DNA from: an uncultured Lachnospiraceae bacterium
Lineage (GTDB): Bacteria; Bacillota; Clostridia; Lachnospirales; Lachnospiraceae
Direction: 5' to 3'
DNA length: 64,000 bases
NCBI GenBank assembly: GCA_910585965.1
Contig: CAJUHH010000011.1
Location: 70,737-134,736 of the forward strand
Shown: piece after piece, positions 1-8,108 of the stretch
Position numbering within the stretch: the first letter of the stretch is position 1
How the letters are laid out: the number at the start of each line of letters is the position of its first letter
Notes under the pieces: model-generated
Told to the model about the DNA's origin: nothing
Database searches by the model: none
Seen by the model: only the letters and a program-made list of their open reading frames with translations
Translations under genes and position numbers: made by a program

Positions 1-138
1 TATAATGGGAAGCGCGGCTCCTTTAAGGGAATTGGGAAGTTGTTTTATATTTATTATCCGTTACACCTTTTTATCTGCGGCATAATACGAATTTTGATAT
101 ATGGCGCTGCGTTTTCCACTGGAACGGCAAATTTTTAA
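1..138 (+). CDS. TraX-family membrane protein, C-terminal end only
   Basis: The window opens inside this reading frame; 45 codons remain before TAA at 136-138. The visible part begins YNGKRG and continues through a hydrophobic stretch containing YYPLHLFI, which is the typical last transmembrane region of TraX-like (acyltransferase-fold) membrane proteins. TraX in F plasmids acetylates pilin, but chromosomal Firmicute members have no settled role. The assignment rests only on this tail and the start lies outside the window. A hairpin with a T-tract follows 20 bases later and would end its transcript. Confidence 0.6.
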   Translation, partial: YNGKRGSFKGIGKLFYIYYPLHLFICGIIRILIYGAAFSTGTANF

Positions 139-157
139 TTTCGTTTATAGAAAAAAA

Positions 158-192
158 GCGCTTCCAGACTTAAGTGCCTGGAGGCGCTTTTT
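158..192 (+). terminator. Intrinsic terminator after the TraX-like gene
   Basis: The arms GCGCTTCCAG (158-167) and CTGGAGGCGC (178-187) pair with one G-T wobble and are followed by a T-run. A seven-A run before the stem means it could also work in the opposite direction. Confidence 0.8.
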
Positions 193-336
193 CTTATAGT
201 TTTTATAAATATTCCTTTGCTTCTTCCAGTGACAGTTGAAACTTCTCCTGCACTTTCTTTAATATCTCATGATTTGGAATCAATGGCAATATCAATCCTG
301 CGATTTTTAAAAAAACCAAAGATAATACCATAATCG

Positions 337-365
337 TTGCAAAAAGAAAAGCCCTATGATATAAT
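337..365 (+). promoter_or_regulatory. Sigma-A promoter of the butyrate operon
   Basis: TTGCAA (337-342) and a perfect TATAAT (360-365) are separated by exactly 17 bases. Transcription would start near 372, giving a leader of about 70 bases before the thl start codon. No other promoter of this quality is seen before etfA, which fits a single operon transcript. Confidence 0.8.
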
Positions 366-440
366 AAGGGCAATGGGCAATGATAAAAAATTAACAATCA
401 TTGCAATTAACCGTAAAGCATATATATGGAGGAGAAAACA

Positions 441-1622
441 ATGGCAAAAAAAGTAGTTTTGGCAGGCGCTTGCCGTACGGCGATCGGAACGATGGGCGGT
501 TCCCTGAGCACGACACCGGCGGCAGAACTTGGTGCTATCGTAATTAAGGAAGCTTTAAACAGGGCGGGGGTTGCCCCGGAGCAGGTGGACCAGGTATACA
601 TGGGATGTGTTATCCAGGCGGGTCTTGGACAGAACGTAGCTCGCCAGGCATCCATCAAAGCAGGGCTTCCGATCGAAGTTCCGGCTGTCACCATGAACGT
701 TGTATGCGGTTCCGGCCTTAACTGTGTCAATCAGGCAGCACAGATGATCCTGGCAGGGGATGCGGACATCGTAGTAGCAGGCGGTATGGAAAATATGTCT
801 ATGGCTCCGTATGCAGTGCCCAATGCACGCTTCGGTTATAGAATGAACAACGGCACTCTGGTAGATACGATGGTAAACGATGCCCTTTGGGATGCGTTCA
901 ACCAGTACCACATGATCAAGACGGCTGACAATATTTGTGAAGAGTGGGGCCTGACAAGGGAAGAACTGGACGAGTTCGCGCTGAAGAGCCAGCAGAAGAC
1001 GGAAGCTGCCCAGAAGTCCGGCGCATTCGATAAGGAAATCGTACCGGTAATGGTAAAGAAGAAAAAAGAAATGATTGAGTTCAAGGTAGACGAAGGACCG
1101 CGTCCGGGTTCCACGATGGAAGGGCTTGCGAAACTCCGCCCGATCAACCCGAACGGATTCGTTACGGCAGGGAATGCATCCGGCATCAACGACGGCGCGG
1201 CAGCGATCGTTGTTATGAGCGAAGAAAAAGCGAAAGAACTGGGCGTTAAGCCTATGGCTACTTACGTAGCGGGCGCACTGGCTGGCGTAAGGCCGGAAGT
1301 AATGGGAATCGGCCCGGTTGCTGCTACAAAGAAAGTAATGGAAAAGACAGGAATGAAGATCGAAGACTTCGAAATTATCGAGGCAAACGAAGCTTTTGCG
1401 GCGCAGTCCGTAGCAGTAGGAAAAGACTTGGGCATCGATGTGGATAAGCAGCTTAACCCGAACGGCGGCGCGATCGCGCTTGGACATCCGGTAGGAGCTT
1501 CCGGATGCCGTATCCTCGTTACTTTGCTTTACGAGATGGAAGCAAGAGGCGCGAAGACTGGATTAGCTACTCTTTGCATCGGCGGCGGCATGGGATGCGC
1601 TACGGTAGTAACGAGAGAGTAG
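441..1622 (+). CDS. thl: Acetyl-CoA acetyltransferase (thiolase)
   Basis: Condenses two acetyl-CoA to acetoacetyl-CoA, the first step of the butyrate pathway in the cytoplasm. The 393-residue product has the standard thiolase layout: the nucleophilic cysteine in NVVCGSG near residue 88, the histidine in GHPVGASG near 350, and the second cysteine in CIGGGMGC near 380. The start at 441 is chosen because GGAGGAG lies at 428-434; an in-frame ATG at 426 overlaps that ribosome site and would add only five residues. It is the first gene of thl-crt-hbd-bcd-etfB-etfA. The length is normal and no key residue is missing. Confidence 0.97.
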   Translation: MAKKVVLAGACRTAIGTMGGSLSTTPAAELGAIVIKEALNRAGVAPEQVDQVYMGCVIQAGLGQNVARQASIKAGLPIEVPAVTMNVVCGSGLNCVNQAAQMILAGDADIVVAGGMENMSMAPYAVPNARFGYRMNNGTLVDTMVNDALWDAFNQYHMIKTADNICEEWGLTREELDEFALKSQQKTEAAQKSGAFDKEIVPVMVKKKKEMIEFKVDEGPRPGSTMEGLAKLRPINPNGFVTAGNASGINDGAAAIVVMSEEKAKELGVKPMATYVAGALAGVRPEVMGIGPVAATKKVMEKTGMKIEDFEIIEANEAFAAQSVAVGKDLGIDVDKQLNPNGGAIALGHPVGASGCRILVTLLYEMEARGAKTGLATLCIGGGMGCATVVTRE

Positions 1623-1855
1623 CCCCCCATTCCTGAATATTTATCCCCCTTGGGCAAGTCATTTGCCTGCCTGGGATTTTGGCAGACATGGCATATGGCT
1701 TGCTGCCAATGGGACCAAAACAGGATAAGCAGACTTTTTCTTAAGTCTGCTTATTTCCGACATAGCCAGCTGGCATGTTTTCGGGCGATGGCCAGGCATG
1801 ATGTCGGACAAGTGGACTTCAGAACGGAAAAAATAAGAGAAAAGGAGCCTTAAAA
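1623..1855 (+). other. Structured 233-base spacer between thl and crt
   Basis: No gene is seen. Three stem-loops follow each other: TTGGCAG/CTGCCAA (about 1679-1709), a perfect 12-bp stem at 1725-1736 and 1743-1754 with a 6-base loop, and CCGACAT/ATGTCGG bracketing about 1757-1806. None has a T-run, so they do not look like a full terminator. They could protect or process the operon mRNA. This is the only long gap in the operon. Confidence 0.5.
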
Positions 1856-2632
1856 ATGGATTTTATCGTATATGAACAAAAGGGCAGCTACGGCGTGATT
1901 ACGATCAGCCGTGAAAAAGCGTTAAATGCATTGAACTCGACAGTATTGGAGGAATTGGACAAGACGCTGGACGAAGTAAACCTGGACGAAGTAAGATGTC
2001 TGATCTTAACGGGAGCAGGACAGAAATCCTTCGTGGCCGGAGCTGATATCGGGGAAATGAGCTCCCTGACCAAGGCAGAAGGCGAAGCTTTTGGAAAGAA
2101 AGGAAACGATGTTTTCCGCAAACTGGAAACTTTCCCGGTTCCGGTGATCGCTGCTGTCAACGGTTTTGCTCTGGGCGGCGGCTGTGAGATTTCCATGAGC
2201 TGTGATATCAGGATCTGCTCCGACAACGCAGTATTCGGACAGCCGGAAGTAGGCCTTGGCATTACCCCGGGCTTCGGCGGCACACAGAGGCTGGCGCGTC
2301 TGGTAGGCGCCGGCATGGCAAAGCAGATGATTTATACGGCAAGGAATATCAAAGCGGACGAAGCGCTCCGCATCGGCCTTGTTAATGCGGTGTACCCTCA
2401 GGAAGAACTGATGCCGGCGGCAGAGAAGATGGCGGCTGGTATTGCGAAGAATGCTCCGATCGCAGTACGCAACTGCAAGAAAGCGATCAACGAAGGATTG
2501 GATGTGGATATGGATGCGGCGATCGTGATCGAAGAGAAACTGTTCGGCGACTGCTTCGAGTCTTATGACCAGAAAGAAGGAATGGCGGCGTTTCTTGAAA
2601 AAAGGAAGGTAGAAAAATTCCTGAATAAATAA
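1856..2632 (+). CDS. crt: 3-hydroxybutyryl-CoA dehydratase (crotonase)
   Basis: Removes water from 3-hydroxybutyryl-CoA to give crotonyl-CoA. The 258 residues match the enoyl-CoA hydratase/crotonase family in length. The oxyanion-hole segment AGADIGEM lies near residue 62, and the two catalytic glutamates are present in GGGCE and QPEVGLG, followed by GFGGTQRL. AAAGGAG lies just before the ATG. It is the second gene of the butyrate operon although its protein acts after Hbd. Confidence 0.96.
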   Translation: MDFIVYEQKGSYGVITISREKALNALNSTVLEELDKTLDEVNLDEVRCLILTGAGQKSFVAGADIGEMSSLTKAEGEAFGKKGNDVFRKLETFPVPVIAAVNGFALGGGCEISMSCDIRICSDNAVFGQPEVGLGITPGFGGTQRLARLVGAGMAKQMIYTARNIKADEALRIGLVNAVYPQEELMPAAEKMAAGIAKNAPIAVRNCKKAINEGLDVDMDAAIVIEEKLFGDCFESYDQKEGMAAFLEKRKVEKFLNK

Positions 2633-2727
2633 TCGGAAGGTTTTTGGACAATGGTAATCATAATCCCCGGCGGCATGGCCGGACGGGGATAGTAAAAATA
2701 AACAAATACAATCCAGGAGGAACGAGT

Positions 2728-3567
2728 ATGAAAGTAGGTATTATTGGCGCCGGCACGATGGGATCTGGTATTGCACAGGCTTTTGCCCAGACGGAAGGAT
2801 ATGAAGTTTTCCTTTGCGATATCAATGAAGAATTCGCGGCAAACGGCAAAAACAAGATTGCAAAAGGTTTTGAGAAACGCATTGCAAAGGGCAAAATGGA
2901 ACAGGATAAAGCGGACGCTATCCTGGCAAAAATTACAACAGGCGTAAAAACGATCTGCACAGACTGTGATTTGATCGTGGAAGCAGCCCTTGAAGTAATG
3001 GACATTAAAAAACAGACTTTCAAAGAGCTGCAGGATATCTGCAAAAAAGATTGTATCTTTGCAACCAATACTTCTTCCCTTTCTATTACGGAAATCGGCG
3101 CTGGGCTTGACAGGCCGGTTATCGGCATGCATTTCTTCAATCCGGCTCCGGTAATGAAGCTGGTGGAGGTAATCGCAGGGCTGAACACTCCTGACGAAGT
3201 AGTGGAAAAAATCAAAGCGATTTCGGAAGAGATCGGAAAGACTCCGGTTCAGGTAAATGAGGCGGCAGGCTTTGTCGTAAACAGAATTCTCATTCCGATG
3301 ATCAACGAAGCGATCGGCATTTATGCAGAGGGCGTTGCTTCTGTAGAAGGCATCGACAATGCGATGAAGCTGGGCGCGAACCATCCGATGGGACCGCTGG
3401 CTTTGGGCGACCTGGTTGGGCTCGATATCGTTTTAGCTATTATGGAAGTGCTTCAGGCAGAAACAGGCGATCCGAAATACCGTCCTCATCCGCTTCTTAA
3501 GAAGATGGTACGCGGCGGACAGCTTGGCCAGAAGACGGGCAAAGGCTTCTACGATTATGCAAGATAG
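2728..3567 (+). CDS. hbd: 3-hydroxybutyryl-CoA dehydrogenase
   Basis: Reduces acetoacetyl-CoA to 3-hydroxybutyryl-CoA with NAD(P)H. The 279-residue protein begins with a Rossmann fold, GAGTMGSG at residues 7-14. Further motifs are the catalytic histidine in GMHFFNPAP and the C-terminal KTGKGFYDY, all typical of the family. The start at 2728 is set by CAGGAGGA at 2714-2721; the longer in-frame opening at 2644 has no ribosome site. A GC-rich stem-loop (2663-2690, arms ATCCCCG and CGGGGAT) without a T-run lies in the crt-hbd spacer and may stabilise the mRNA. Confidence 0.96.
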   Translation: MKVGIIGAGTMGSGIAQAFAQTEGYEVFLCDINEEFAANGKNKIAKGFEKRIAKGKMEQDKADAILAKITTGVKTICTDCDLIVEAALEVMDIKKQTFKELQDICKKDCIFATNTSSLSITEIGAGLDRPVIGMHFFNPAPVMKLVEVIAGLNTPDEVVEKIKAISEEIGKTPVQVNEAAGFVVNRILIPMINEAIGIYAEGVASVEGIDNAMKLGANHPMGPLALGDLVGLDIVLAIMEVLQAETGDPKYRPHPLLKKMVRGGQLGQKTGKGFYDYAR

Positions 3568-3602
3568 GAAAATATAAACAAAGATATGGAGGAAATAAAA
3601 TC

Positions 3603-4754
3603 ATGGATTTTATGTTAACAAAACAACATGAAATGGCAAGAACTCTTTTCAGGGAATTTGCTGAAAAAGAAGTAAAGCCTTTGGCGCAGGAAGTGGATGA
3701 AACAGAAGTATTCCCCAGAGGGACTGTTGAAAAAATGGCAAAGGCAGGATTCATGGGAATTCCGGTACCGAAGGAGTACGGCGGACAGGGCTGTGATATT
3801 TTGACTTATGCGATGTGCGTAGAGGAACTTTCCAAAGTCTGCGGCACGACAGGCGTTATCGTTTCCGCTCATACATCTCTGTGCTGCGACCCGATCCTGA
3901 CCTATGGTACGGAAGAGCAGAAACAGAAATATCTGCCTGATCTGGCAAGCGGCCGGAAGATCGGCGCATTCGGCCTGACAGAGCCCGGCGCAGGAACAGA
4001 TGCACAGGGACAGCAGACAAAGGCAGTGCTGGACGGCGACGAGTGGGTTCTGAACGGTTCCAAGATCTTTATCACAAACGGTAAGGAAGCGGACGTATAT
4101 GTTATCTTCGCTGTAACGGGAATGATTGAAAAACGCGGCAGAATGTCCAAAGAGATCACCGCTTTTATCGTAGAAAAAGGCACGCCCGGCTTTACATTCG
4201 GTACGAAAGAGAAGAAAATGGGTATCCGCGGTTCTTCTACATACGAGCTGATTTTCACGGACTGCAGAATTCCGAAGGAGAATATCCTCGGACAGCAGGG
4301 CAAAGGCTTCGGCATCGCTATGCATACGCTGGACGGCGGACGTATCGGTATTGCTTCCCAGGCTCTCGGCCTTGCAGAAGGCGCGCTGGAGAGGACTGTG
4401 GAATATGTAAAAGAAAGAAAACAGTTCGGCCGTTCCATCGGACAGTTCCAGAATACACAGTTCCAGCTGGCTGATATGGCTACGAAAGTAGAAGCGGCTC
4501 AGTTACTTGTTTATAAAGCAGCAATGGCAAAGAACACCCAGAAGGTATATTCCGTAGAAGCGGCAAAGGCAAAATTATATGCGGCGGAAGTGGCTATGGA
4601 AGTTACCACAAAAGCAGTACAGCTTCACGGCGGCTACGGCTATACAAGGGAATACGATGTAGAACGCATGATGCGCGATGCTAAGATCACTGAGATTTAT
4701 GAGGGGACAAGCGAAGTGCAGCGAATGGTTATTTCCGGCGCACTGTTGAAATAG
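3603..4754 (+). CDS. bcd: Butyryl-CoA dehydrogenase
   Basis: An acyl-CoA dehydrogenase flavoprotein of 383 residues that reduces crotonyl-CoA to butyryl-CoA. With EtfAB directly downstream it is expected to form the electron-bifurcating Bcd-Etf complex, which also reduces ferredoxin. The FAD/substrate segment FGLTEPGAGTDA and the C-terminal catalytic glutamate in IYEGTSE are present. GGAGG lies at 3588-3592, ten bases before the ATG. Length and order match other clostridial operons. That the complex bifurcates is family knowledge, not read from the sequence. Confidence 0.96.
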   Translation: MDFMLTKQHEMARTLFREFAEKEVKPLAQEVDETEVFPRGTVEKMAKAGFMGIPVPKEYGGQGCDILTYAMCVEELSKVCGTTGVIVSAHTSLCCDPILTYGTEEQKQKYLPDLASGRKIGAFGLTEPGAGTDAQGQQTKAVLDGDEWVLNGSKIFITNGKEADVYVIFAVTGMIEKRGRMSKEITAFIVEKGTPGFTFGTKEKKMGIRGSSTYELIFTDCRIPKENILGQQGKGFGIAMHTLDGGRIGIASQALGLAEGALERTVEYVKERKQFGRSIGQFQNTQFQLADMATKVEAAQLLVYKAAMAKNTQKVYSVEAAKAKLYAAEVAMEVTTKAVQLHGGYGYTREYDVERMMRDAKITEIYEGTSEVQRMVISGALLK

Positions 4755-4821
4755 CCCCTTCGCATGACATCGTAATTACAGAGAAAATGAAAATCTAACG
4801 AATATAAGGAGTGGAAATACA

Positions 4822-5604
4822 ATGAAAATTGTTGTTTGTATTAAACAGGTACCTGATACAAAGGGCGGCGTTAAGTTTAATCCCGACGGTACACTTGACA
4901 GGGGCGCGATGCTGACGATCATGAACCCCGATGACAAGGCCGGTCTGGAAGCGGCGCTTCGCTTAAAAGATGAATACGGTGCGGAAGTAACCGTTATTAC
5001 CATGGGTCTTCCGAAAGCAGAGGAAGTTCTCCGCGAAGCTATGGCTATGGGAGCAGACAAGGGCATCCTTGTAACGGACAGGGTTCTCGGCGGCGCGGAT
5101 ACATGGGCGACATCCCAGACATTGGCGGGCGCGATCCGCAATCTGGAATATGACCTGATCATCACAGGCCGCCAGGCGATCGACGGCGATACCGCACAGG
5201 TCGGCCCCCAGATTTCCGAGCATTTGGGCATCCCGGTTATTTCCTATGCACAGAAGATCAAGATTGAAGGCGACAGCGTAATCGTTGAGCGCCAGTTCGA
5301 TGACAGATATCATGTGTTAAAAGCAAAAATGCCTTGTCTGATCACGGCGCTTGCTGAATTGAACGAACCCCGTTATATGACTCCGGGCGGAATTTTCGAC
5401 GCATACAAAGCGGATATCACTGTATGGGGCAGGGCAAACCTGGTGGATGTAGAAGATTCCAACCTCGGCCTGAAAGGTTCTCCGACACAGATCGCTAAGG
5501 CTTCCGACAAAGTAAGAAAAGGCGCAGGGGAGAAAGTCACCCTGGATCCTACGGAAGCGGTTGATTACATTATCGACAAGTTAAAAGTGAAACACGTAAT
5601 ATAA
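4822..5604 (+). CDS. etfB: Electron transfer flavoprotein beta subunit
   Basis: The 260-residue beta subunit of the flavoprotein partner of Bcd. It begins with the usual IVVCIKQVPDT and contains the segments NPDDKAGLEAALRL and ITGRQAIDGDTAQVGP that are typical of clostridial EtfB. AAGGAG lies about ten bases before the ATG. EtfB carries the bifurcating flavin in complexes of this type. It sits 67 bases after bcd and 22 bases before etfA. Confidence 0.95.
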   Translation: MKIVVCIKQVPDTKGGVKFNPDGTLDRGAMLTIMNPDDKAGLEAALRLKDEYGAEVTVITMGLPKAEEVLREAMAMGADKGILVTDRVLGGADTWATSQTLAGAIRNLEYDLIITGRQAIDGDTAQVGPQISEHLGIPVISYAQKIKIEGDSVIVERQFDDRYHVLKAKMPCLITALAELNEPRYMTPGGIFDAYKADITVWGRANLVDVEDSNLGLKGSPTQIAKASDKVRKGAGEKVTLDPTEAVDYIIDKLKVKHVI

Positions 5605-5626
5605 AAAATTAGGAAAAGTGTGGTGA

Positions 5627-6679
5627 ATGAAAATGAATATAGCAGAATATAAAGGAGTATTTGTCTTTGCACAGCAAGTAGACAATAAACTGAGCGGAAT
5701 CGCTCTGGAACTGATCGGCAAAGGAAAAGATCTGGCGAAGGATCTGAACACAGAAGTGACAGCAGTTTTGGTAGGCCATGAAGTAAAAGACCTTGCAGAC
5801 GAGCTCGCAGCATACGGCGCTGACAAGGTAATCCTTGTAGACGATCCCGAGTTAAAGGAATATAGGACGGAGCCTTACGCACATGCCCTTGCCTCCGTTA
5901 TTGAAAAATACAAACCGGAAATCTTCCTGGTTGGCGCTACAGCAATCGGCCGCGACTTAGGTCCTCGTGTATCCGCGAGAATACATACAGGACTTACCGC
6001 AGACTGCACGCAGCTCGATATCGGCGATTTCCCGATGAACCCGATTCCGGGAAAAGAGCAGCTTCATAACCAGCTGTTAATGACCCGTCCGGCATTCGGC
6101 GGCAACACGATCGCTACGATCGCATGCCCGGAATTCCGCCCGCAGATGGCGACGGTACGTCCCGGCGTTATGCAGAAAGCGCCTAAAGTAGAAGGGGCAA
6201 AAGCGGTAGTGGAAGAGTTCAATCCTGGCTTTACACCCGATGACAAATATGTAGAGATTCTCGAAGTGGTGAAATCCGTTGTGGATACCGTGGATATTAT
6301 GGATGCAAAGATTCTTGTTTCCGGCGGCCGCGGCGTGGGAAGCCCGGAGAACTTCAAGATTCTTGATGATCTTGCAGAGGTACTCGGCGCAACCGTAAGC
6401 TGCTCCCGTGCAGTTGTGGATGCAGGATGGAAGCCGAAGGATCTCCAGGTAGGCCAGACCGGCAAGACAGTACGCCCTAACGTATATTTCGCGATCGGTA
6501 TCTCCGGCGCGATCCAGCATTTGGCAGGCATGGAAGAATCCGATCTTATCGTTGCCATCAACAAAGACGAAACAGCTCCTATTTTCGATGTAGCTGATTA
6601 CGGCATTGTCGGCGACCTGAACAAGATTGTTCCTGCTCTGACTGAAAAGCTGAAAGCAGAACTGGCAAATAAGAATTAA
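5627..6679 (+). CDS. etfA: Electron transfer flavoprotein alpha subunit
   Basis: The 350-residue alpha subunit, last gene of the butyrate operon. The C-terminal FAD domain is recognised by SGGRGVGSPENF, by GQTGKTVRPNVYFAIGISGA, and by NKDETAPIF. Two in-frame ATGs occur, at 5627 and 5633; AGGAAAAG upstream does not decide firmly between them, so the N-terminus is uncertain by two residues. A strong terminator begins 13 bases after the stop. Confidence 0.95.
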   Translation: MKMNIAEYKGVFVFAQQVDNKLSGIALELIGKGKDLAKDLNTEVTAVLVGHEVKDLADELAAYGADKVILVDDPELKEYRTEPYAHALASVIEKYKPEIFLVGATAIGRDLGPRVSARIHTGLTADCTQLDIGDFPMNPIPGKEQLHNQLLMTRPAFGGNTIATIACPEFRPQMATVRPGVMQKAPKVEGAKAVVEEFNPGFTPDDKYVEILEVVKSVVDTVDIMDAKILVSGGRGVGSPENFKILDDLAEVLGATVSCSRAVVDAGWKPKDLQVGQTGKTVRPNVYFAIGISGAIQHLAGMEESDLIVAINKDETAPIFDVADYGIVGDLNKIVPALTEKLKAELANKN

Positions 6680-6691
6680 GATGAATTTCAA

Positions 6692-6747
6692 AGAACCGCT
6701 GCAAAATGAGTGAATGGGATCACTTATGGAGCAGCGGCTCTTTTTTT
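6692..6747 (+). terminator. Intrinsic terminator of the butyrate operon
   Basis: The arms GAACCGCTGC and GCAGCGGCTC (6731-6740) enclose a second small stem (AGTGA/TCACT) and are followed by seven T residues (6741-6747). Confidence 0.88.
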
Positions 6748-6773
6748 GTGAATACATGGAATAAGGGCATAAT
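6746..6773 (+). promoter_or_regulatory. Possible promoter of the phosphate permease gene
   Basis: TTGTGA (6746-6751) and CATAAT (6768-6773) with a 16-base spacer, directly after the terminator. The match is moderate. Confidence 0.35.
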
Positions 6774-6843
6774 GCTTCAAAAATCCGCTTATATTGAAAT
6801 AAGACGGAAGAGCCGATTGATTTTCGGCAGAAGGCGGAAAAGA

Positions 6844-7974
6844 ATGGTACAAGGAGCATCAGTTCTGTCTATGGGTGAATTTTTGCATCAGTTAGCGGGG
6901 AACCCGCCCCTTCAAGTGACGACGCTTTTGGTTTTAGGAGTTATCTTTGTAAATGGGGCGACGGACGCGCCGAACGCGATCACTTCGCTGGTGGCCTCCG
7001 GGGGAATGGAGATGAAAAAAGCGGTTCGCATGGCGGCTTTTTTTAATTTTGCCGGGCTTGCCCTGATGACTGCATGGAATGCCAATGTGGCATTTACCAT
7101 TTGCTATATGGTGGATTTTGGAGGGGATGCGGGAAAAGCGCTGGCTGCTTTATGCGCGGCCTTAGCCGCTATCATTCTGTGGGCTTCCGCCGCCTGGTGT
7201 TTCGGTATTCCCACTAGTGAGAGCCATGCGTTGATTGCCGGGCTGACGGGGGCGGCAATCTCCATTCATAAAGGCATGGCGGGCATTCACTGGCAGGAAT
7301 GGATCAAAGTTTTGTACGGCTTGGTTTTTTCAGGTGTATGCGGGCTGGGCATGGGCTATATCGGAGGAAAATGCCTGCGGAAGGCAGAGAAGAGGAAAGG
7401 GCGCAGGATTGGATGCAGCAAAAAACAGTATGAAAATGGAAAAAGGAAAGGCGCAGGCCAGGGATTGCTGCGGAATCAGGACGGGATTGTATGGGCGCAG
7501 GCTGCGGGAGCGGCTGCCATGGCGTTTATGCATGGAGCCCAGGACGGACAGAAGTTTATGGGAGTATTTCTGCTGGGTATTTTCCTGGCTAGGGGGAACA
7601 TCCCCGGAGGGGATTTTTCCGTGCCTTTATGGATGACAGCATTATGCAGCGCCGTTATGGCAGCAGGCACGGCGGCTGGAGGGGGACGGATTATAAAAAA
7701 GGTGGGTATGGATATGGTAAGGCTGCGGAGGCCGCAGGGAATCGTGTCGGATGCGGCGGCCGCTGTCTGCCTTCTTTTTTCTACCTGGGCGGGGATGCCG
7801 GTATCTACTACGCATGTCAAGACGACTTCAATTATAGGCGCGGGGCTGGCAGACGATGCTGGAACCGTGGATATGGCGGTGGTCAGGGAAATGGTGCTGG
7901 CATGGGTGGTTACTTTTCCCTGCTGCGGATGGATCGGATATATGACGGCGGAATGGTTCCAGCGGCTGATATAG
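6844..7974 (+). CDS. PiT-family inorganic phosphate permease
   Basis: A membrane protein of about 376 residues with the two PiT signatures: FVNGATDAPNAI in the N-terminal half and PVSTTHVKTTSIIGAG in the C-terminal half. It should import phosphate with a cation through 9-10 hydrophobic segments. A central basic linker (around residues 180-200) separates the halves. The start is unsure: ATG 6844 has a weak GGCGG-like site, while ATG 6871 has AAGGAG but 14 bases away. No PhoU-like partner gene is adjacent, unlike many bacterial pit loci. Confidence 0.85.
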   Translation: MVQGASVLSMGEFLHQLAGNPPLQVTTLLVLGVIFVNGATDAPNAITSLVASGGMEMKKAVRMAAFFNFAGLALMTAWNANVAFTICYMVDFGGDAGKALAALCAALAAIILWASAAWCFGIPTSESHALIAGLTGAAISIHKGMAGIHWQEWIKVLYGLVFSGVCGLGMGYIGGKCLRKAEKRKGRRIGCSKKQYENGKRKGAGQGLLRNQDGIVWAQAAGAAAMAFMHGAQDGQKFMGVFLLGIFLARGNIPGGDFSVPLWMTALCSAVMAAGTAAGGGRIIKKVGMDMVRLRRPQGIVSDAAAAVCLLFSTWAGMPVSTTHVKTTSIIGAGLADDAGTVDMAVVREMVLAWVVTFPCCGWIGYMTAEWFQRLI

Positions 7975-8027
7975 GAAAATGATGTATGAAAAGGCTGAAA
8001 AGCTTGGAAAATAGGAAAAAAGTCATT

Positions 8028-8056
8028 CTTCCAATATCTTTGATAAATGGTATAAT
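8028..8056 (+). promoter_or_regulatory. Extended -10 promoter of the EAL gene
   Basis: TGGTATAAT (8048-8056) is an extended -10 box with a perfect TATAAT. The -35 region is poor, as is usual for extended -10 promoters. Confidence 0.5.
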
Positions 8057-8108
8057 GATGTCGATACTTGTTTCTTGATAGCGGGGTACAGGAAAAAAAG
8101 GAGAGTGT

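Noticed and set aside
203..397. A 64-codon minus-strand frame upstream of thl with a hydrophobic start
   Set aside because: TTG start, no ribosome site, and the perfect thl promoter lies inside it.
555..1487. Long minus-strand frame across thl
   Set aside because: Antisense shadow of a highly expressed, codon-biased gene; Cys/His/Arg-rich, with no domain.
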